DNA from: an uncultured Rikenellaceae bacterium
Lineage (GTDB): Bacteria; Bacteroidota; Bacteroidia; Bacteroidales; Rikenellaceae
NCBI GenBank assembly: GCA_944321925.1
Contig: CALUND010000006.1
Coordinates: forward strand, 91,653-155,652
DNA: 64,000 nucleotides
Direction: 5' to 3'
Part shown: piece after piece, positions 9,855 to 18,474 of the stretch
Numbering within the stretch: position 1 is the stretch's first letter
Layout of the letters: the number at the start of each line of letters is the position of its first letter
Notes under the pieces: generated by a model
Database searches by the model: none
What the model was told of the DNA's origin: nothing
Seen by the model: the letters and a program-made list of their open reading frames with translations, nothing else
Translations under genes and position numbers: made by a program

Positions 9855-10224
9855 AGTTTTTCCACTCCCTTACCGGCACAAATCCCTCATTGCGAAACAA
9901 GTCGGCATGTCGGATCTGCGTGATGGAAAATATCTTATACTTTTCGTGACAAACCCGGACGATCTCTCGGAGCAACAGAGCGAACAGGCAAGCATCGTCC
10001 CCTGCTATATAGTAATTGTCGATTTTTGCGCTACCCGCATCGTTCGTTTCAACGGGAATAAATCCCAATACGACGTTTTTGTCCGTCGCCACGAACCAAA
10101 GATGAGCGCGCGAAGTCCAAAACGGATAGTTATTATTCTGACGAAGAACACTGCGACGCATCACCAGAGGCCCCACAAGTTCATAAAGGCGTGTATCTGT
10201 TCCGGCCAGTTTTTCGATTTTCAT
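9802..10224 (-). CDS. GNAT-like acetyltransferase, first gene of the IbrA/IbrB cassette
   Basis: This 140-residue protein looks like a GNAT-fold N-acetyltransferase. It has a beta strand (HLWFVATDKNVVLGFIPVE), a helix-loop near residues 68-90 (KIDNYYIAGDDACLFALLL), and a C-terminal LFRNEGFVPVREWKNYVKM resembling the last strands of GNATs. The usual acetyl-CoA loop (Q/RxxGxG/A) is not clear, so it may be a degenerate member. It overlaps the start of the PAPS-reductase-like gene by 53 bases. The acetyltransferase call is by pattern only; the tight coupling to its neighbours is the firmer observation. Confidence 0.65.
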   Translation of the reverse strand: MKIEKLAGTDTRLYELVGPLVMRRSVLRQNNNYPFWTSRAHLWFVATDKNVVLGFIPVETNDAGSAKIDNYYIAGDDACLFALLLREIVRVCHEKYKIFSITQIRHADLFRNEGFVPVREWKNYVKMEYEKNDTHERKRI

Positions 10225-10676
10225 ATTATTTTACCCATCCGTTCGGGCCGGACATTTTATATTTCCGGCCAAACATGCTATAACCACAACATTACATCAC
10301 AAATATAGACAAAGTATGACACAAAAAGTCAAGTTCGCACAATCTTTTTGCAGCAGCACTTTCCGCATTGTTTGACACAGGTTCTTTTTCTGTTTTTGCT
10401 GCCCGCCATTTGACTGTCCGGATTTTTCGCCCCATCCGTACTGAGCGATCGGAAAAGTACTACGATGGCATGATCCCCTCTCAATTCGATCGAGCAGAAG
10501 AATAACCATCTTCCCCCCAATTGCAAAATCGGAAGAAAATAGCTACCTTGGTTGGCAAACGATCCGGAGGAGGACACCTCTCACCGATTTCGGTGCGTCG
10601 AATTCCATTGCCTGTCACAGACAGTCCGTTTCACCACTTAGAATCTTCACAAAGCTTCCCTCCAACACAAAACGCG
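10225..10676. other. Divergent intergenic region between the IbrA/IbrB cassette and the alkyltransferase gene
   Basis: These 452 bases hold no convincing gene; short frames on both strands lack family resemblance. On the minus strand a -7-like box TATATTTG (10300-10307) lies upstream of the cassette, without a clear TTTG at the right distance. Between it and the start codon, the 5' leader has a 7-bp inverted repeat (ggccgga 10246-10252, tccggcc 10264-10270). On the plus strand TACCTTGG (10544-10551) with ATTG 20 nt upstream is a degenerate promoter candidate for the alkyltransferase gene. Confidence 0.45.
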
Positions 10677-11198
10677 ATGTGCTATCAAACAACATACGAC
10701 TCGCCGCTCGGCAAAATGGTTCTTACCAGCGATGGCGACAACCTCACAGGAGCATGGTTCGATTCGGGGAGAATTCCCGCCGGACACCTCTCCTTCCGAC
10801 AATACGAGGAAAAACGCCTACCCCTTTTCGACGCGGCCGAATCGTGGTTCGAAAGTTATTTCAAAGGCGAAACGCCCAATTTCACACCTCCGCTCCAGTT
10901 ATCGGGAACTCCGTTTCAAATGGCCGTATGGGAGATTCTCACGCATATTCCTTACGGCAAAACCGTCACTTACAAAGAGGTTGCAGAAAAGATGGCCCGG
11001 GGAAGAGAGGTCAGCGGAATGTCCGCCCGGGCAGTCGGCAATGCCATAGGGCACAACCCGATTCTCATCATCGTACCCTGTCACCGCGTCATAGGTTGCG
11101 ACGGGAAATTGACCGGATATGCCGGAGGAATCGAGAAAAAAAGAGCGTTGCTCGCGATCGAACAACGAACAATTGGACATCACACCCTTGTGTTTTAA
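10677..11198 (+). CDS. ogt: Methylated-DNA--protein-cysteine S-methyltransferase
   Basis: This 173-residue suicide enzyme removes alkyl groups from O6-alkylguanine in DNA and transfers them to its own cysteine. The active-site motif IIVPCHRVIG is intact near residue 140. The upstream arginine-finger region (ARAVGNAIGHNP) and the C-terminal GYAGGIEKKRALLAIE are also typical. The frame is open from 10521, but the segment before the ATG at 10677 has no family resemblance, so the start is placed at MCYQTTYDSPLGKMV. No Ada-type regulatory domain is attached, so it is Ogt-like. The gene runs convergently toward the AraC regulator at 11319. Confidence 0.93.
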   Translation: MCYQTTYDSPLGKMVLTSDGDNLTGAWFDSGRIPAGHLSFRQYEEKRLPLFDAAESWFESYFKGETPNFTPPLQLSGTPFQMAVWEILTHIPYGKTVTYKEVAEKMARGREVSGMSARAVGNAIGHNPILIIVPCHRVIGCDGKLTGYAGGIEKKRALLAIEQRTIGHHTLVF

Positions 11199-11318
11199 GA
11201 CCGGATTGAGGAGCGGGACCCATTTTGTCTTAAACCAGAGAGATTGTCTCCCGACGGGAGTACCCCGAAAATTGGACAGCCCTGCACTCTGTCGTACGAT
11301 TGCCCCCTCGAAGTGCAC

Positions 11319-12530
11319 TCAACCCTCTTTTTCAGAGTTCGAACCGTTGGATTCTTCCGAGGAAGATGCCTCCTCTTGCATGGGCCAGATTTTTTTCACG
11401 CCAAAGGACGGAGAGGCCTCTCCGTAATGTTTCTTATAGGCCTGCGGAGTCTTGCCGGTAAACTTCACAAACGCCCGACGGAAAGTCGAGATACTGCCGA
11501 AACCCGATTTAAGCGCGATCTCCTCCATGTTACCGCCATTCATCTGCTGCAACAGGGGGACAGCAGCATGCTCCACCCGATAACGGTTCACATAGTCATA
11601 GAACGACACATGCAACACGTTGTTGAAATATTGGGAAAGATAGGTGCGATTCGTGCCGCACCGGGAAGCCAGTTCCACAATCGAGAGGGTCGGATTCAGA
11701 TAGATCTTCTCCTCTTCGAAAATCTCCCGCAGACACTCTCCAAATCCCCTGTCGTAAGACGACTCCGAAGAGGCTTTCTGGGATTGTGACTCTTTTTCAA
11801 CCCAATAGTCGCTGGCAATCTCGGGGATCTTCTGTCGGATGGCATGCTGATAAATGAAGAGCCAAACCAGTAGAGAGACGGTATAGAAGATCAGATCCGA
11901 CAGGGCCGAAGCAAAAAACAGAATAACCCCGTAAATGGCCATGCAGCCGAAAAGCAGAAGGACGAAAAATCGGAGCCACGTCAAATCGAGTTCGTCCGTA
12001 TAAGAGTAGTTGCTCCGAATAAAACGGCCGTAGACATAGGTATTACGCACCAGATAGATCATCATGACGCCTCCGTAGATCAGGGCATACAGCGTGTAGA
12101 GTATCCGCAATGCCGTGGGTGGATAGAGGCGGTCTTCCCACAAAGCCCCGATGGAGAGATAGTCGCGATTGGGGAAGAATAGCAGCAAGACGACATACAC
12201 GACAGCCATGCAGACGAACGGCAGAATCAGCTTCAGGCACCTCCGCCCATTCATGCGCCCGGGGAAAAGCTGCTCGAGCAGATAGAACGAAGTGATGGGA
12301 ATGCTGAGCAGATCGAAAAACACGAACCGCCAATCCAAAACATAATTGGCGTTATGCGAGGGGTAGCAAACGATAAAATCCTTCAGTTCCAACAGCGCCC
12401 AGTATCCCATGCAAAGCATGAGCAAATTGAGCACTCTGGTACGACGAGGAGTCATATAAAGCAACAGCGTGGCAAAGAGAAAAAACATCTGTGCCATACC
12501 GTGCATGTAATGCGTCGCTATCTCCAACAT
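11319..12530 (-). CDS. Membrane-anchored AraC-family regulator
   Basis: This 403-residue protein has about seven hydrophobic segments in its first 230 residues. A cytoplasmic AraC DNA-binding domain covers about residues 270-375, with two helix-turn-helix units (IVELASRCGTNRTYLSQYFN and IALKSGFGSISTFRRAFVKF, then TPQAYKK). The C-terminal tail is acidic and serine-rich (EEASSSEESNGSNSEKEG). This architecture suggests a receptor that senses something at the membrane and controls transcription directly. It is divergent from the BACON/nuclease lipoprotein gene at 12781, which is the obvious candidate target. A second regulator of the same layout lies at 50819. Confidence 0.85.
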   Translation of the reverse strand: MLEIATHYMHGMAQMFFLFATLLLYMTPRRTRVLNLLMLCMGYWALLELKDFIVCYPSHNANYVLDWRFVFFDLLSIPITSFYLLEQLFPGRMNGRRCLKLILPFVCMAVVYVVLLLFFPNRDYLSIGALWEDRLYPPTALRILYTLYALIYGGVMMIYLVRNTYVYGRFIRSNYSYTDELDLTWLRFFVLLLFGCMAIYGVILFFASALSDLIFYTVSLLVWLFIYQHAIRQKIPEIASDYWVEKESQSQKASSESSYDRGFGECLREIFEEEKIYLNPTLSIVELASRCGTNRTYLSQYFNNVLHVSFYDYVNRYRVEHAAVPLLQQMNGGNMEEIALKSGFGSISTFRRAFVKFTGKTPQAYKKHYGEASPSFGVKKIWPMQEEASSSEESNGSNSEKEG

Positions 12531-12575
12531 CTTCGTTCTCGTTTTATTCCGACCGCTCGATTACGATCATCGTTG

Positions 12576-12606
12576 CAAAAATAACCATCCGTCGATTGAA
12601 TCCAAG
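12576..12606 (-). promoter_or_regulatory. Candidate promoter of the AraC-family gene
   Basis: On the minus strand CTTG (12603-12606) is followed after 19 nt by TATTTTTG (12576-12583). The -7 element is perfect and the -33 element differs by one base from TTTG. It lies 46 bases upstream of the regulator's start codon. Confidence 0.6.
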
Positions 12607-12698
12607 ATATTCCCCCAACAAACGTGTTTTCCAAAACTTTTTTTACAGATTGCATCTTTTTTTTGTTTGTTTGATTTTTTTCAAGACCCTATACTCTT

Positions 12699-12706
12699 TA
12701 AATTTG
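12699..12706 (+). promoter_or_regulatory. Candidate -7 element for the BACON/nuclease lipoprotein gene
   Basis: TAAATTTG matches the Bacteroidota -7 box TAnnTTTG and lies 75 bases upstream of the lipoprotein start. The nearest upstream TTTG is 25 nt away, longer than the usual 19-21 nt, so the -33 contact is doubtful. The surrounding stretch is extremely T-rich. Confidence 0.4.
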
Positions 12707-12780
12707 TTAAACTTTTTGTGACGGGAACGACATACGAATGACATTCAAAATCACTATCATATTTTAAGCCAATAGAAGAA

Positions 12781-14643
12781 ATGAAAAAATCTCTGCCTCT
12801 GTTGTTTACCTGCATTCTCTTATTGTCGGGATGTGAAAAATCCTCCACAGATGACAACGACAATTCCGGAGGCTCCTCGCTGCCTGCGGTGACCCTTACA
12901 CTCTCTCCCACCTCACTTGTTTTCGACGATTCGGATCCCGCCAACAACCGGATCACCGTCTCCAGCAATGCTGCCTGGACCGCCCAAACCAGTTCGGACG
13001 AGCTGCAGATCGACAAAACGAACGGAGAGGCCGGAGAGACCGTCATCACTGTCACCGACATCCCTTACGGAGCATCCGAAACGCTGATCATCACCACCGT
13101 GAAGCGAAACGAGACCGATACCCCGAAAAGCCGAATGGCCGTCATCACCCGCGACGAAGATCCGAATAAACCGGCCCCGTTCGAACCGGAAATCATCTAT
13201 GCGGACAACCTCGACAAGGCTTTTTCCGATGAAACGCCATACCTCGATAAATGGGACGGTTACATCAACGCCACCGGAACCGGAGTCTCCTCATTCAGCT
13301 ACACCGGGTCCGGCGTCTCCATCCGTCAAAGCAAAGCCTCTTCGGGTTATGCCGGCGCTTCGGGTAAAAACGCGTTCTATTTCGGACGTACCGATGCCTA
13401 CGTGACGACCGGAGAGATCACCCTCCCGGCAAGCTACACCTCCCTGCAATTGACGTTCGGTTGCATGCACTACGGAGAGACGTTCGTGGTAAACGAAACC
13501 ATCGAACTCTCTGTAAGCGCCGACGGAGGAGGCATGAAAACACTTACCTACACCCGGCCTACGACCAACGGAGGCTGGAGTCTCGGTACCGCATCGTTCA
13601 CCTTCAGCCAACCGGTTTCGAAGATTCGGTTCCAGATGACCTCCTCCAACTACAACATCCGTGTGGACGACCTGAAACTGACGACCAGCGACCAGCCGGC
13701 CGAACAAATCCTCAAAGGGACCACCGGTCAATCCTATGCACCGGCAGAGCTCCCGGTCTTCGTGGATAATCCCGACTATAAATACATTACCCACTACGCC
13801 TACACCGTACACTCCAACCAACGTGTACGCAATTACACGGCTTGCTACGACACCCGTCGTCACAACCCCATGTGGGTCGCCTATCCCTACCACGAATGCT
13901 ACAAAGAGGGCGGCTTCCAGCGCACGACTCCCGATCCGTGGCGTCCCGATCCCGAAATGACCGAAGCCGAACAGTCGATCATCTACCCCACCGACTGGCA
14001 AGACTGGCCGTGGAGCTACAACGTAGACGGAGAAGGTTCATCCGACATGAATGTACTTTGGACCCGTTACAACAACATCTATTTCTCCCGCGGTCACCTG
14101 TTGCCTTCGGCACAACGCGGAGGAGCCAACAGCGAGCTGAACATCCAGACGTTCTACCCGACCAACGTGGCACCGGAAAATGCGCTCTATTACGATCACT
14201 GGTCGAAAGTGGAATACATCCTTCCGGACAACTGGACCTGTTCGGATACGATCTTCTGCGTCGTAGGCTGTTACTATGGCGACGACACCCACACGGTTTA
14301 CGACGCCGGCAATTACACGACCACAACCAGCAAATCGAAACTATGCGTCATTCCTACGGCCCGCTACAAATTGATGCTCCGCACCAAAAAGGGCAACCTC
14401 GGCAAACCGATCGCCGAATGTACGGCTGATGAGGTGATGGCCATCGGTTTCTGGTTCCCGCAAAACTTCGACACCGAAGCTCCGGCTGTCACACCGTCGC
14501 TTGCCGAATACATCTACTCCGTCAAGGAGATCGAAGAGATGATCGGCGGAGAGTTCACCTTCTTCCCGGATGCTCCCGAAGAGGCGAAATCGACAGTCAA
14601 CATTGCGGACTGGCCCGAATTGCAGAATACGATCAACGAATAG
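12781..14643 (+). CDS. Secreted lipoprotein with BACON domain and DNA/RNA non-specific endonuclease domain
   Basis: This 620-residue protein starts with a lipoprotein signal (MKKSLPLLFTCILLLSGCEK, lipobox LSGC). A BACON domain covers about residues 35-120 (LTLSPTSLVFDDSD, AAWTAQTSSDELQIDKTNGEAGE). A beta-rich domain with a carbohydrate-binding-like look covers about 140-310. The DNA/RNA non-specific endonuclease fold follows from about 330. Its catalytic motif reads SRGHL at 436-440 instead of the usual DRGH, with the general-base His at 439; TNVAPEN near 461-467 supplies the metal-binding Asn region. It is probably displayed on the cell surface to digest extracellular nucleic acids. The AraC regulator is encoded divergently upstream. 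Confidence 0.85.
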   Translation: MKKSLPLLFTCILLLSGCEKSSTDDNDNSGGSSLPAVTLTLSPTSLVFDDSDPANNRITVSSNAAWTAQTSSDELQIDKTNGEAGETVITVTDIPYGASETLIITTVKRNETDTPKSRMAVITRDEDPNKPAPFEPEIIYADNLDKAFSDETPYLDKWDGYINATGTGVSSFSYTGSGVSIRQSKASSGYAGASGKNAFYFGRTDAYVTTGEITLPASYTSLQLTFGCMHYGETFVVNETIELSVSADGGGMKTLTYTRPTTNGGWSLGTASFTFSQPVSKIRFQMTSSNYNIRVDDLKLTTSDQPAEQILKGTTGQSYAPAELPVFVDNPDYKYITHYAYTVHSNQRVRNYTACYDTRRHNPMWVAYPYHECYKEGGFQRTTPDPWRPDPEMTEAEQSIIYPTDWQDWPWSYNVDGEGSSDMNVLWTRYNNIYFSRGHLLPSAQRGGANSELNIQTFYPTNVAPENALYYDHWSKVEYILPDNWTCSDTIFCVVGCYYGDDTHTVYDAGNYTTTTSKSKLCVIPTARYKLMLRTKKGNLGKPIAECTADEVMAIGFWFPQNFDTEAPAVTPSLAEYIYSVKEIEEMIGGEFTFFPDAPEEAKSTVNIADWPELQNTINE

Positions 14644-14660
14644 ATTCTGTCACGCAACTA

Positions 14661-14700
14661 AAAAAGGAGGCTCTTTCACAGAGAAAGGGCCTCTCTTTTT
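14661..14700 (+). terminator. Rho-independent terminator after the nuclease lipoprotein gene
   Basis: A 10-bp stem (14667-14676 with 14684-14693, including one G-U pair) closes a 7-nt loop and is followed by TCTTTTT. It begins about 20 bases after the stop codon. Confidence 0.8.
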
Positions 14701-14752
14701 GGTTCGCAATCTCTTTTTTACCGGCAAAGAGAATCGGTTCGAAAAAACTTCT

Positions 14753-14760
14753 TACCTTTG
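14753..14760 (+). promoter_or_regulatory. Candidate -7 element of the AspT-type transporter gene
   Basis: TACCTTTG fits the Bacteroidota -7 consensus. No TTTG is present at 19-21 nt upstream. If used, the leader before the ATG at 14910 would be about 140 nt, longer than for most genes here. Confidence 0.45.
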
Positions 14761-14909
14761 CGCCGTCGTTTCGAACGAGGCGACAGCGACACTGCCATTT
14801 CCTGTCCGCATGCTGTACACAACGATGCCTACGGCGGGAATTTCCGGAGCTGCGGCACAAAGATTCCGACTGGCAGAAAAAAAGGACGCTAAAAAAACCG
14901 CATTCAGAC

Positions 14910-16592
14910 ATGGAACTTCTGAAAGATCTCTTCCTGGGTAACCCGGCCTTTTGGGGCGGAGGCGTAGCCCATTCCGTACTTATTCTGGCCGTAGTCATCA
15001 CGATTGGCATCCTGCTGGGCAAGATCAAAATCGCCGGCATCTCGCTCGGCGTGACCTGGATTCTCTTCGTCGGAATCTTCTTCAGCCACTTCCACATGAA
15101 TCTCGACGAACACCTGCTCCATTTCATGAAGGAGTTCGGACTGATCCTGTTCGTCTACTCCATCGGTCTGCAAGTGGGTCCGGGATTCTTCTCCGCTTTC
15201 CGCAAAGGAGGACTGAAGCTCAATATTCTTGCCTTGATCACCGTTCTGCTCAGCATCGGAGTCACCTGCGCCCTCTATTATACGACGGACCTGCCCATCA
15301 CCACGCTGGTCGGCATCCTGTCGGGAGCGGTAACCAACACACCGGGCCTCGGTGCCGCCCAGCAGGCCGTAAGCGACATGACCGGGATCGACGCACCGGA
15401 GATCGCACTCGGCTATGCGGTCAGCTATCCGTTGGGTGTGGTGGGAGCCATTCTGACGCTGCTCGGATTGCGCTACCTGTTGCGCATCAAGATGGACGGA
15501 GAAGAGGCACAAGCGGCCAGAGAACTCGACGAGATGCAGGAACAGACCGCCAGCCCGATCACCCTTGAGATCCGCAACGAAGTGATCTCCGGCAAACGCA
15601 TCGCCGACCTGCAGCAGCTGCTCAACCGCGACTTCGTAGTCTCGCGCATTCGGCGGGGCAACGGGGAGCTGGAATTGGTCGACTCCGATACGGTGATCCA
15701 CACCGGCGACGAGATTCTCGTGATCGTTGCTCCGAAAGACATGGAGGCGGTAAGGGCCTTCATCGGGCCGCAAATCGAAGTCAACTGGAAGGCTCTCGAC
15801 AAGAAGCTGATCTCCCGCCGCATCCTCATCACCAAACCGGAGCTCAACGGACGCACACTGTCCCACCTCAAACTCCGGTCGCGGTACGGAGTCAACATCA
15901 CCCGAGTCAACCGTGCAGGCATCGATCTGGTGGCAACCCCTTCGCTGCGACTGCAAATCGGCGACCGGTTGACCATCGTCGGCACGGAACGGGCCATTGC
16001 CCAGGTGGAGAAGGTGCTCGGCAACTCGCTCAAACGGTTGAACCACCCCAACCTGATTCCGATCTTCCTCGGCATCGCGCTCGGCGTCATCCTCGGAAGC
16101 ATCGCTTTCACCTTCCCCGGCATCCCGCAACCGGTAAAACTCGGATTGGCCGGAGGTCCGCTGATCGTCTCGATCCTCATCAGCCGTTTCGGGCCCCAGT
16201 ACAAAATGGTCACCTACACCACGATGAGTGCCAACCTGATGCTGCGCGAAGTAGGCATAGCGCTGTTCCTGGCCTGTGTGGGGTTGAGCGCCGGTGAAGG
16301 TTTCGTCGAAACGATCGTACACAAAGGGGGCTACATCTGGATCGCCTACGGAGCGCTCATCACGATCGTCCCGCTGCTGCTGGCCGGACTCATCGGGCGT
16401 TTCTACTTCAAACTGAATTACTTCACGCTGATCGGCGTCCTCTCCGGCGCGACGACCAATCCGCCAGCCCTTGCCTACTCCAGCGAACAGACCGGCAGCG
16501 ATGCGCCATCGGTCGGCTATGCAACGGTCTACCCGCTGTCGATGTTTTTAAGGGTGCTCTCCGCCCAGATGCTTATTCTGATTTTCGGATAA
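14910..16592 (+). CDS. AspT/YidE-type putative transporter with two TrkA-C domains
   Basis: This 560-residue membrane protein is of the aspartate:alanine exchanger family. An N-terminal membrane half (about residues 10-190) contains the repeat signature LVGILSGAVTNTPGLGAAQ. A central cytoplasmic region has two RCK/TrkA-C-like domains (about 205-290 and 295-375). A C-terminal membrane half follows with the paired signature LIGVLSGATTNPPALAY. The internal duplication is typical of YidE/YbjL proteins. Substrate is not evident; aspartate/alanine exchange, succinate or other dicarboxylate transport are possibilities from the family. Confidence 0.88.
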   Translation: MELLKDLFLGNPAFWGGGVAHSVLILAVVITIGILLGKIKIAGISLGVTWILFVGIFFSHFHMNLDEHLLHFMKEFGLILFVYSIGLQVGPGFFSAFRKGGLKLNILALITVLLSIGVTCALYYTTDLPITTLVGILSGAVTNTPGLGAAQQAVSDMTGIDAPEIALGYAVSYPLGVVGAILTLLGLRYLLRIKMDGEEAQAARELDEMQEQTASPITLEIRNEVISGKRIADLQQLLNRDFVVSRIRRGNGELELVDSDTVIHTGDEILVIVAPKDMEAVRAFIGPQIEVNWKALDKKLISRRILITKPELNGRTLSHLKLRSRYGVNITRVNRAGIDLVATPSLRLQIGDRLTIVGTERAIAQVEKVLGNSLKRLNHPNLIPIFLGIALGVILGSIAFTFPGIPQPVKLGLAGGPLIVSILISRFGPQYKMVTYTTMSANLMLREVGIALFLACVGLSAGEGFVETIVHKGGYIWIAYGALITIVPLLLAGLIGRFYFKLNYFTLIGVLSGATTNPPALAYSSEQTGSDAPSVGYATVYPLSMFLRVLSAQMLILIFG

Positions 16593-16604
16593 TCGCAGGC
16601 AGGA

Positions 16605-17252
16605 CTATTTCACCCGAATCAGGTTCAGTCCGTCGCGAATGGTCAGAATGACCTGTTCGACACGCGGATCGTCGGCTACCATGCGGTTGAAATCGAGGAT
16701 TGCCTGCGTGAAACGATCCGTACGCGGCAACTCCTCCACCACCTTCCCGTACCACAACACATTGTCGGCCAAAATGACACTGCCGCTGTGCACCGACGGG
16801 CATCCACTGTCGTCGCCCATGAGCATGCGGTAGTAGGCAGGATATTCCCGTTTGTCGCCATCGACAAAAACCAGGTCGAACTTCATGCCGAGTTGCGGCA
16901 CGATATCGAGTGCAGAACCGATATGCACGCAAATTTTATCGCCATGGGGGCTGCGCTCGAAAAAGGGACGAAAGATCGGCTCCATCTCATCGTCGATCTC
17001 TACGGTATGCAGCACGGCTCCCTCCTCCAATCCGGCAGCCATCGACAAGGCGGAATAGCCCGTAAATGTCCCGATCTCCAACACCGTGCGGGGCCTGAGC
17101 ATTCTGACGAGCAGCTCCAGGAAACGCCCCTGCACCCGTCCGGAGATCATGCGGGGCTGAATGACACGTTGATGAGTCTCCCGGTCAAGTTCAACAAGCA
17201 ATTCGTCCTCGGGAGAAGTATGCGATTCGATATATTGTTCGAGCAGGTCCAT
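16605..17252 (-). CDS. SAM-dependent O-methyltransferase (class I, caffeoyl-CoA OMT type)
   Basis: This 215-residue methyltransferase has SAM motif I (VLEIGTFTGYSALSMA near residue 60), motif II with the acidic ribose contact (LHTVEIDDE), and the metal-binding acidic segment DLVFVDGDKREY. Length and layout match bacterial cation-dependent O-methyltransferases. Substrate is unknown. It is the last gene of the long minus-strand run and starts three bases after the M16 protease gene. It ends 12 bases from the convergent transporter gene, with no obvious terminator between. Confidence 0.88.
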   Translation of the reverse strand: MDLLEQYIESHTSPEDELLVELDRETHQRVIQPRMISGRVQGRFLELLVRMLRPRTVLEIGTFTGYSALSMAAGLEEGAVLHTVEIDDEMEPIFRPFFERSPHGDKICVHIGSALDIVPQLGMKFDLVFVDGDKREYPAYYRMLMGDDSGCPSVHSGSVILADNVLWYGKVVEELPRTDRFTQAILDFNRMVADDPRVEQVILTIRDGLNLIRVK

Positions 17253-17255
17253 GAT

Positions 17256-18473
17256 TCATCGATAGATCAATACGGAGGGCTCCGCAAAAACGGTTCGGGC
17301 GACCTCTGCCAGCTCCTCGGCCGTGACTTCATGCACCTTGCGGCAAACCTCCTTGAGCGTATCTACTTCGTTGTAAACCAGAAAACTCTTCCCTGCCCCG
17401 AGCATATAACCTTCGTTGCTCTCCATGGAGATGGCAAATTGTCCGAGGAACTGTTTTTTTGCCTGGGCAAGTTGCCGCGAAGAGAGCAGCTTCTCCATCG
17501 CCCGATGCAGCTCCTCCTGCACCAGCTCCAGACACCGATCGACCTGTTCTTTCTCCGAGGAGAAATAGATCGTAGCCTCCCCCGTATCGGTGAACGGGAC
17601 GTAGGCCGCCTCGATGTTGTAAGAGAGGCCGTTCCGCTCCCGGAGAAGCACATTGAGCCGCGCGTTTGCCGACGGTCCGCCGAGCAGGTTAACGAGCATT
17701 GCGAGCGGCAATCTCCGCTTGTCGTCGAACCCAAAAGCCCGACCTCCGACGATGCAATGCCCCTGATGATTCCCCAATTTATGAGTCTGTTTGAAAAAAG
17801 GCGTCGTCGCTTCCGGCGCCGTACGTTCGAACGAACGTTTCGAAACGGGAAGTGTTCCGAGGAAGCGTTCCGCCGTGCGACGCACTGTCTCCTCCGACAT
17901 CGGCCCGATGGAAGAGAAGACCATCTGGTCGGTCGTATAGGTCCTCTCCAGGAAATTCCTTATCTGTTCCGAGCCGAGCGAGCCGACCGACCGACGAGTT
18001 CCCAAAATGGGACGTCCGAGCGACGATGCGGGAAATAACAGCGCTTCGAACTCATCGAAGATCGATTCGGCCGGGAGATCGCGATAGGTATTGATTTCGT
18101 CGATCACCACCTTTTTCTCCCGTTCCACCTCGTGAGAGGGGAAGGTTGAGTGGAAGACGACGTCGGCGATCAGATCGACGGCTTTCGCAAAATCGCTCCG
18201 CAGCGTCGTCGCATGGATCGTTGTGTCCTCTTTTGTGGTGAAGGCGTTGAGCTCCCCGCCGAGCTTCTCCAGGCGGGAATTGATCTGGTAGGCTTTGCGT
18301 CGGAGCGTGCCTTTGAAAAGGGTATGTTCTGCGAGATGGGCCACACCGTGTTCGGTCGGGAGTTCGTCGCGGCTGCCCGCATTCACCACAAGCGCACAAT
18401 GTACCACACCGGAATGCACCCTGCGATGAATACAACGAATCCCATTGGCAAGTGTAAAGGTCGTAAATTCCAT
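17256..18473 (-). CDS. M16-family zinc metallopeptidase
   Basis: This 405-residue peptidase resembles mitochondrial processing peptidase and PqqL-type proteins. The zinc motif HLAEH (in GVAHLAEHTLFKGT) is intact, with the downstream acidic ligand region DFAKAVDLIADVVFHSTF. Both M16 half-domains are present. An open extension upstream to 18590 lies inside uvrA, so the ATG at 18473 (MEFTTFTLANGIRC) is preferred; it is one base beyond the uvrA stop. No signal peptide is seen, so it is probably cytoplasmic. Confidence 0.9.
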   Translation of the reverse strand: MEFTTFTLANGIRCIHRRVHSGVVHCALVVNAGSRDELPTEHGVAHLAEHTLFKGTLRRKAYQINSRLEKLGGELNAFTTKEDTTIHATTLRSDFAKAVDLIADVVFHSTFPSHEVEREKKVVIDEINTYRDLPAESIFDEFEALLFPASSLGRPILGTRRSVGSLGSEQIRNFLERTYTTDQMVFSSIGPMSEETVRRTAERFLGTLPVSKRSFERTAPEATTPFFKQTHKLGNHQGHCIVGGRAFGFDDKRRLPLAMLVNLLGGPSANARLNVLLRERNGLSYNIEAAYVPFTDTGEATIYFSSEKEQVDRCLELVQEELHRAMEKLLSSRQLAQAKKQFLGQFAISMESNEGYMLGAGKSFLVYNEVDTLKEVCRKVHEVTAEELAEVARTVFAEPSVLIYR

Positions 18474-18474
18474 C

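Noticed and set aside
10297..10577. Short minus-strand frames upstream of the IbrA/IbrB cassette
   Set aside because: They overlap the likely promoter region and show no conserved features.
7973..10676. Possible prophage remnant around the IbrA/IbrB cassette
   Set aside because: No integrase, capsid, tail or attachment-site repeat was found on either side; only the gene families hint at mobility.
14904..16322. A 472-codon frame antisense to the AspT-type transporter
   Set aside because: It is a low-complexity D/E/Q/R-rich shadow without family features.
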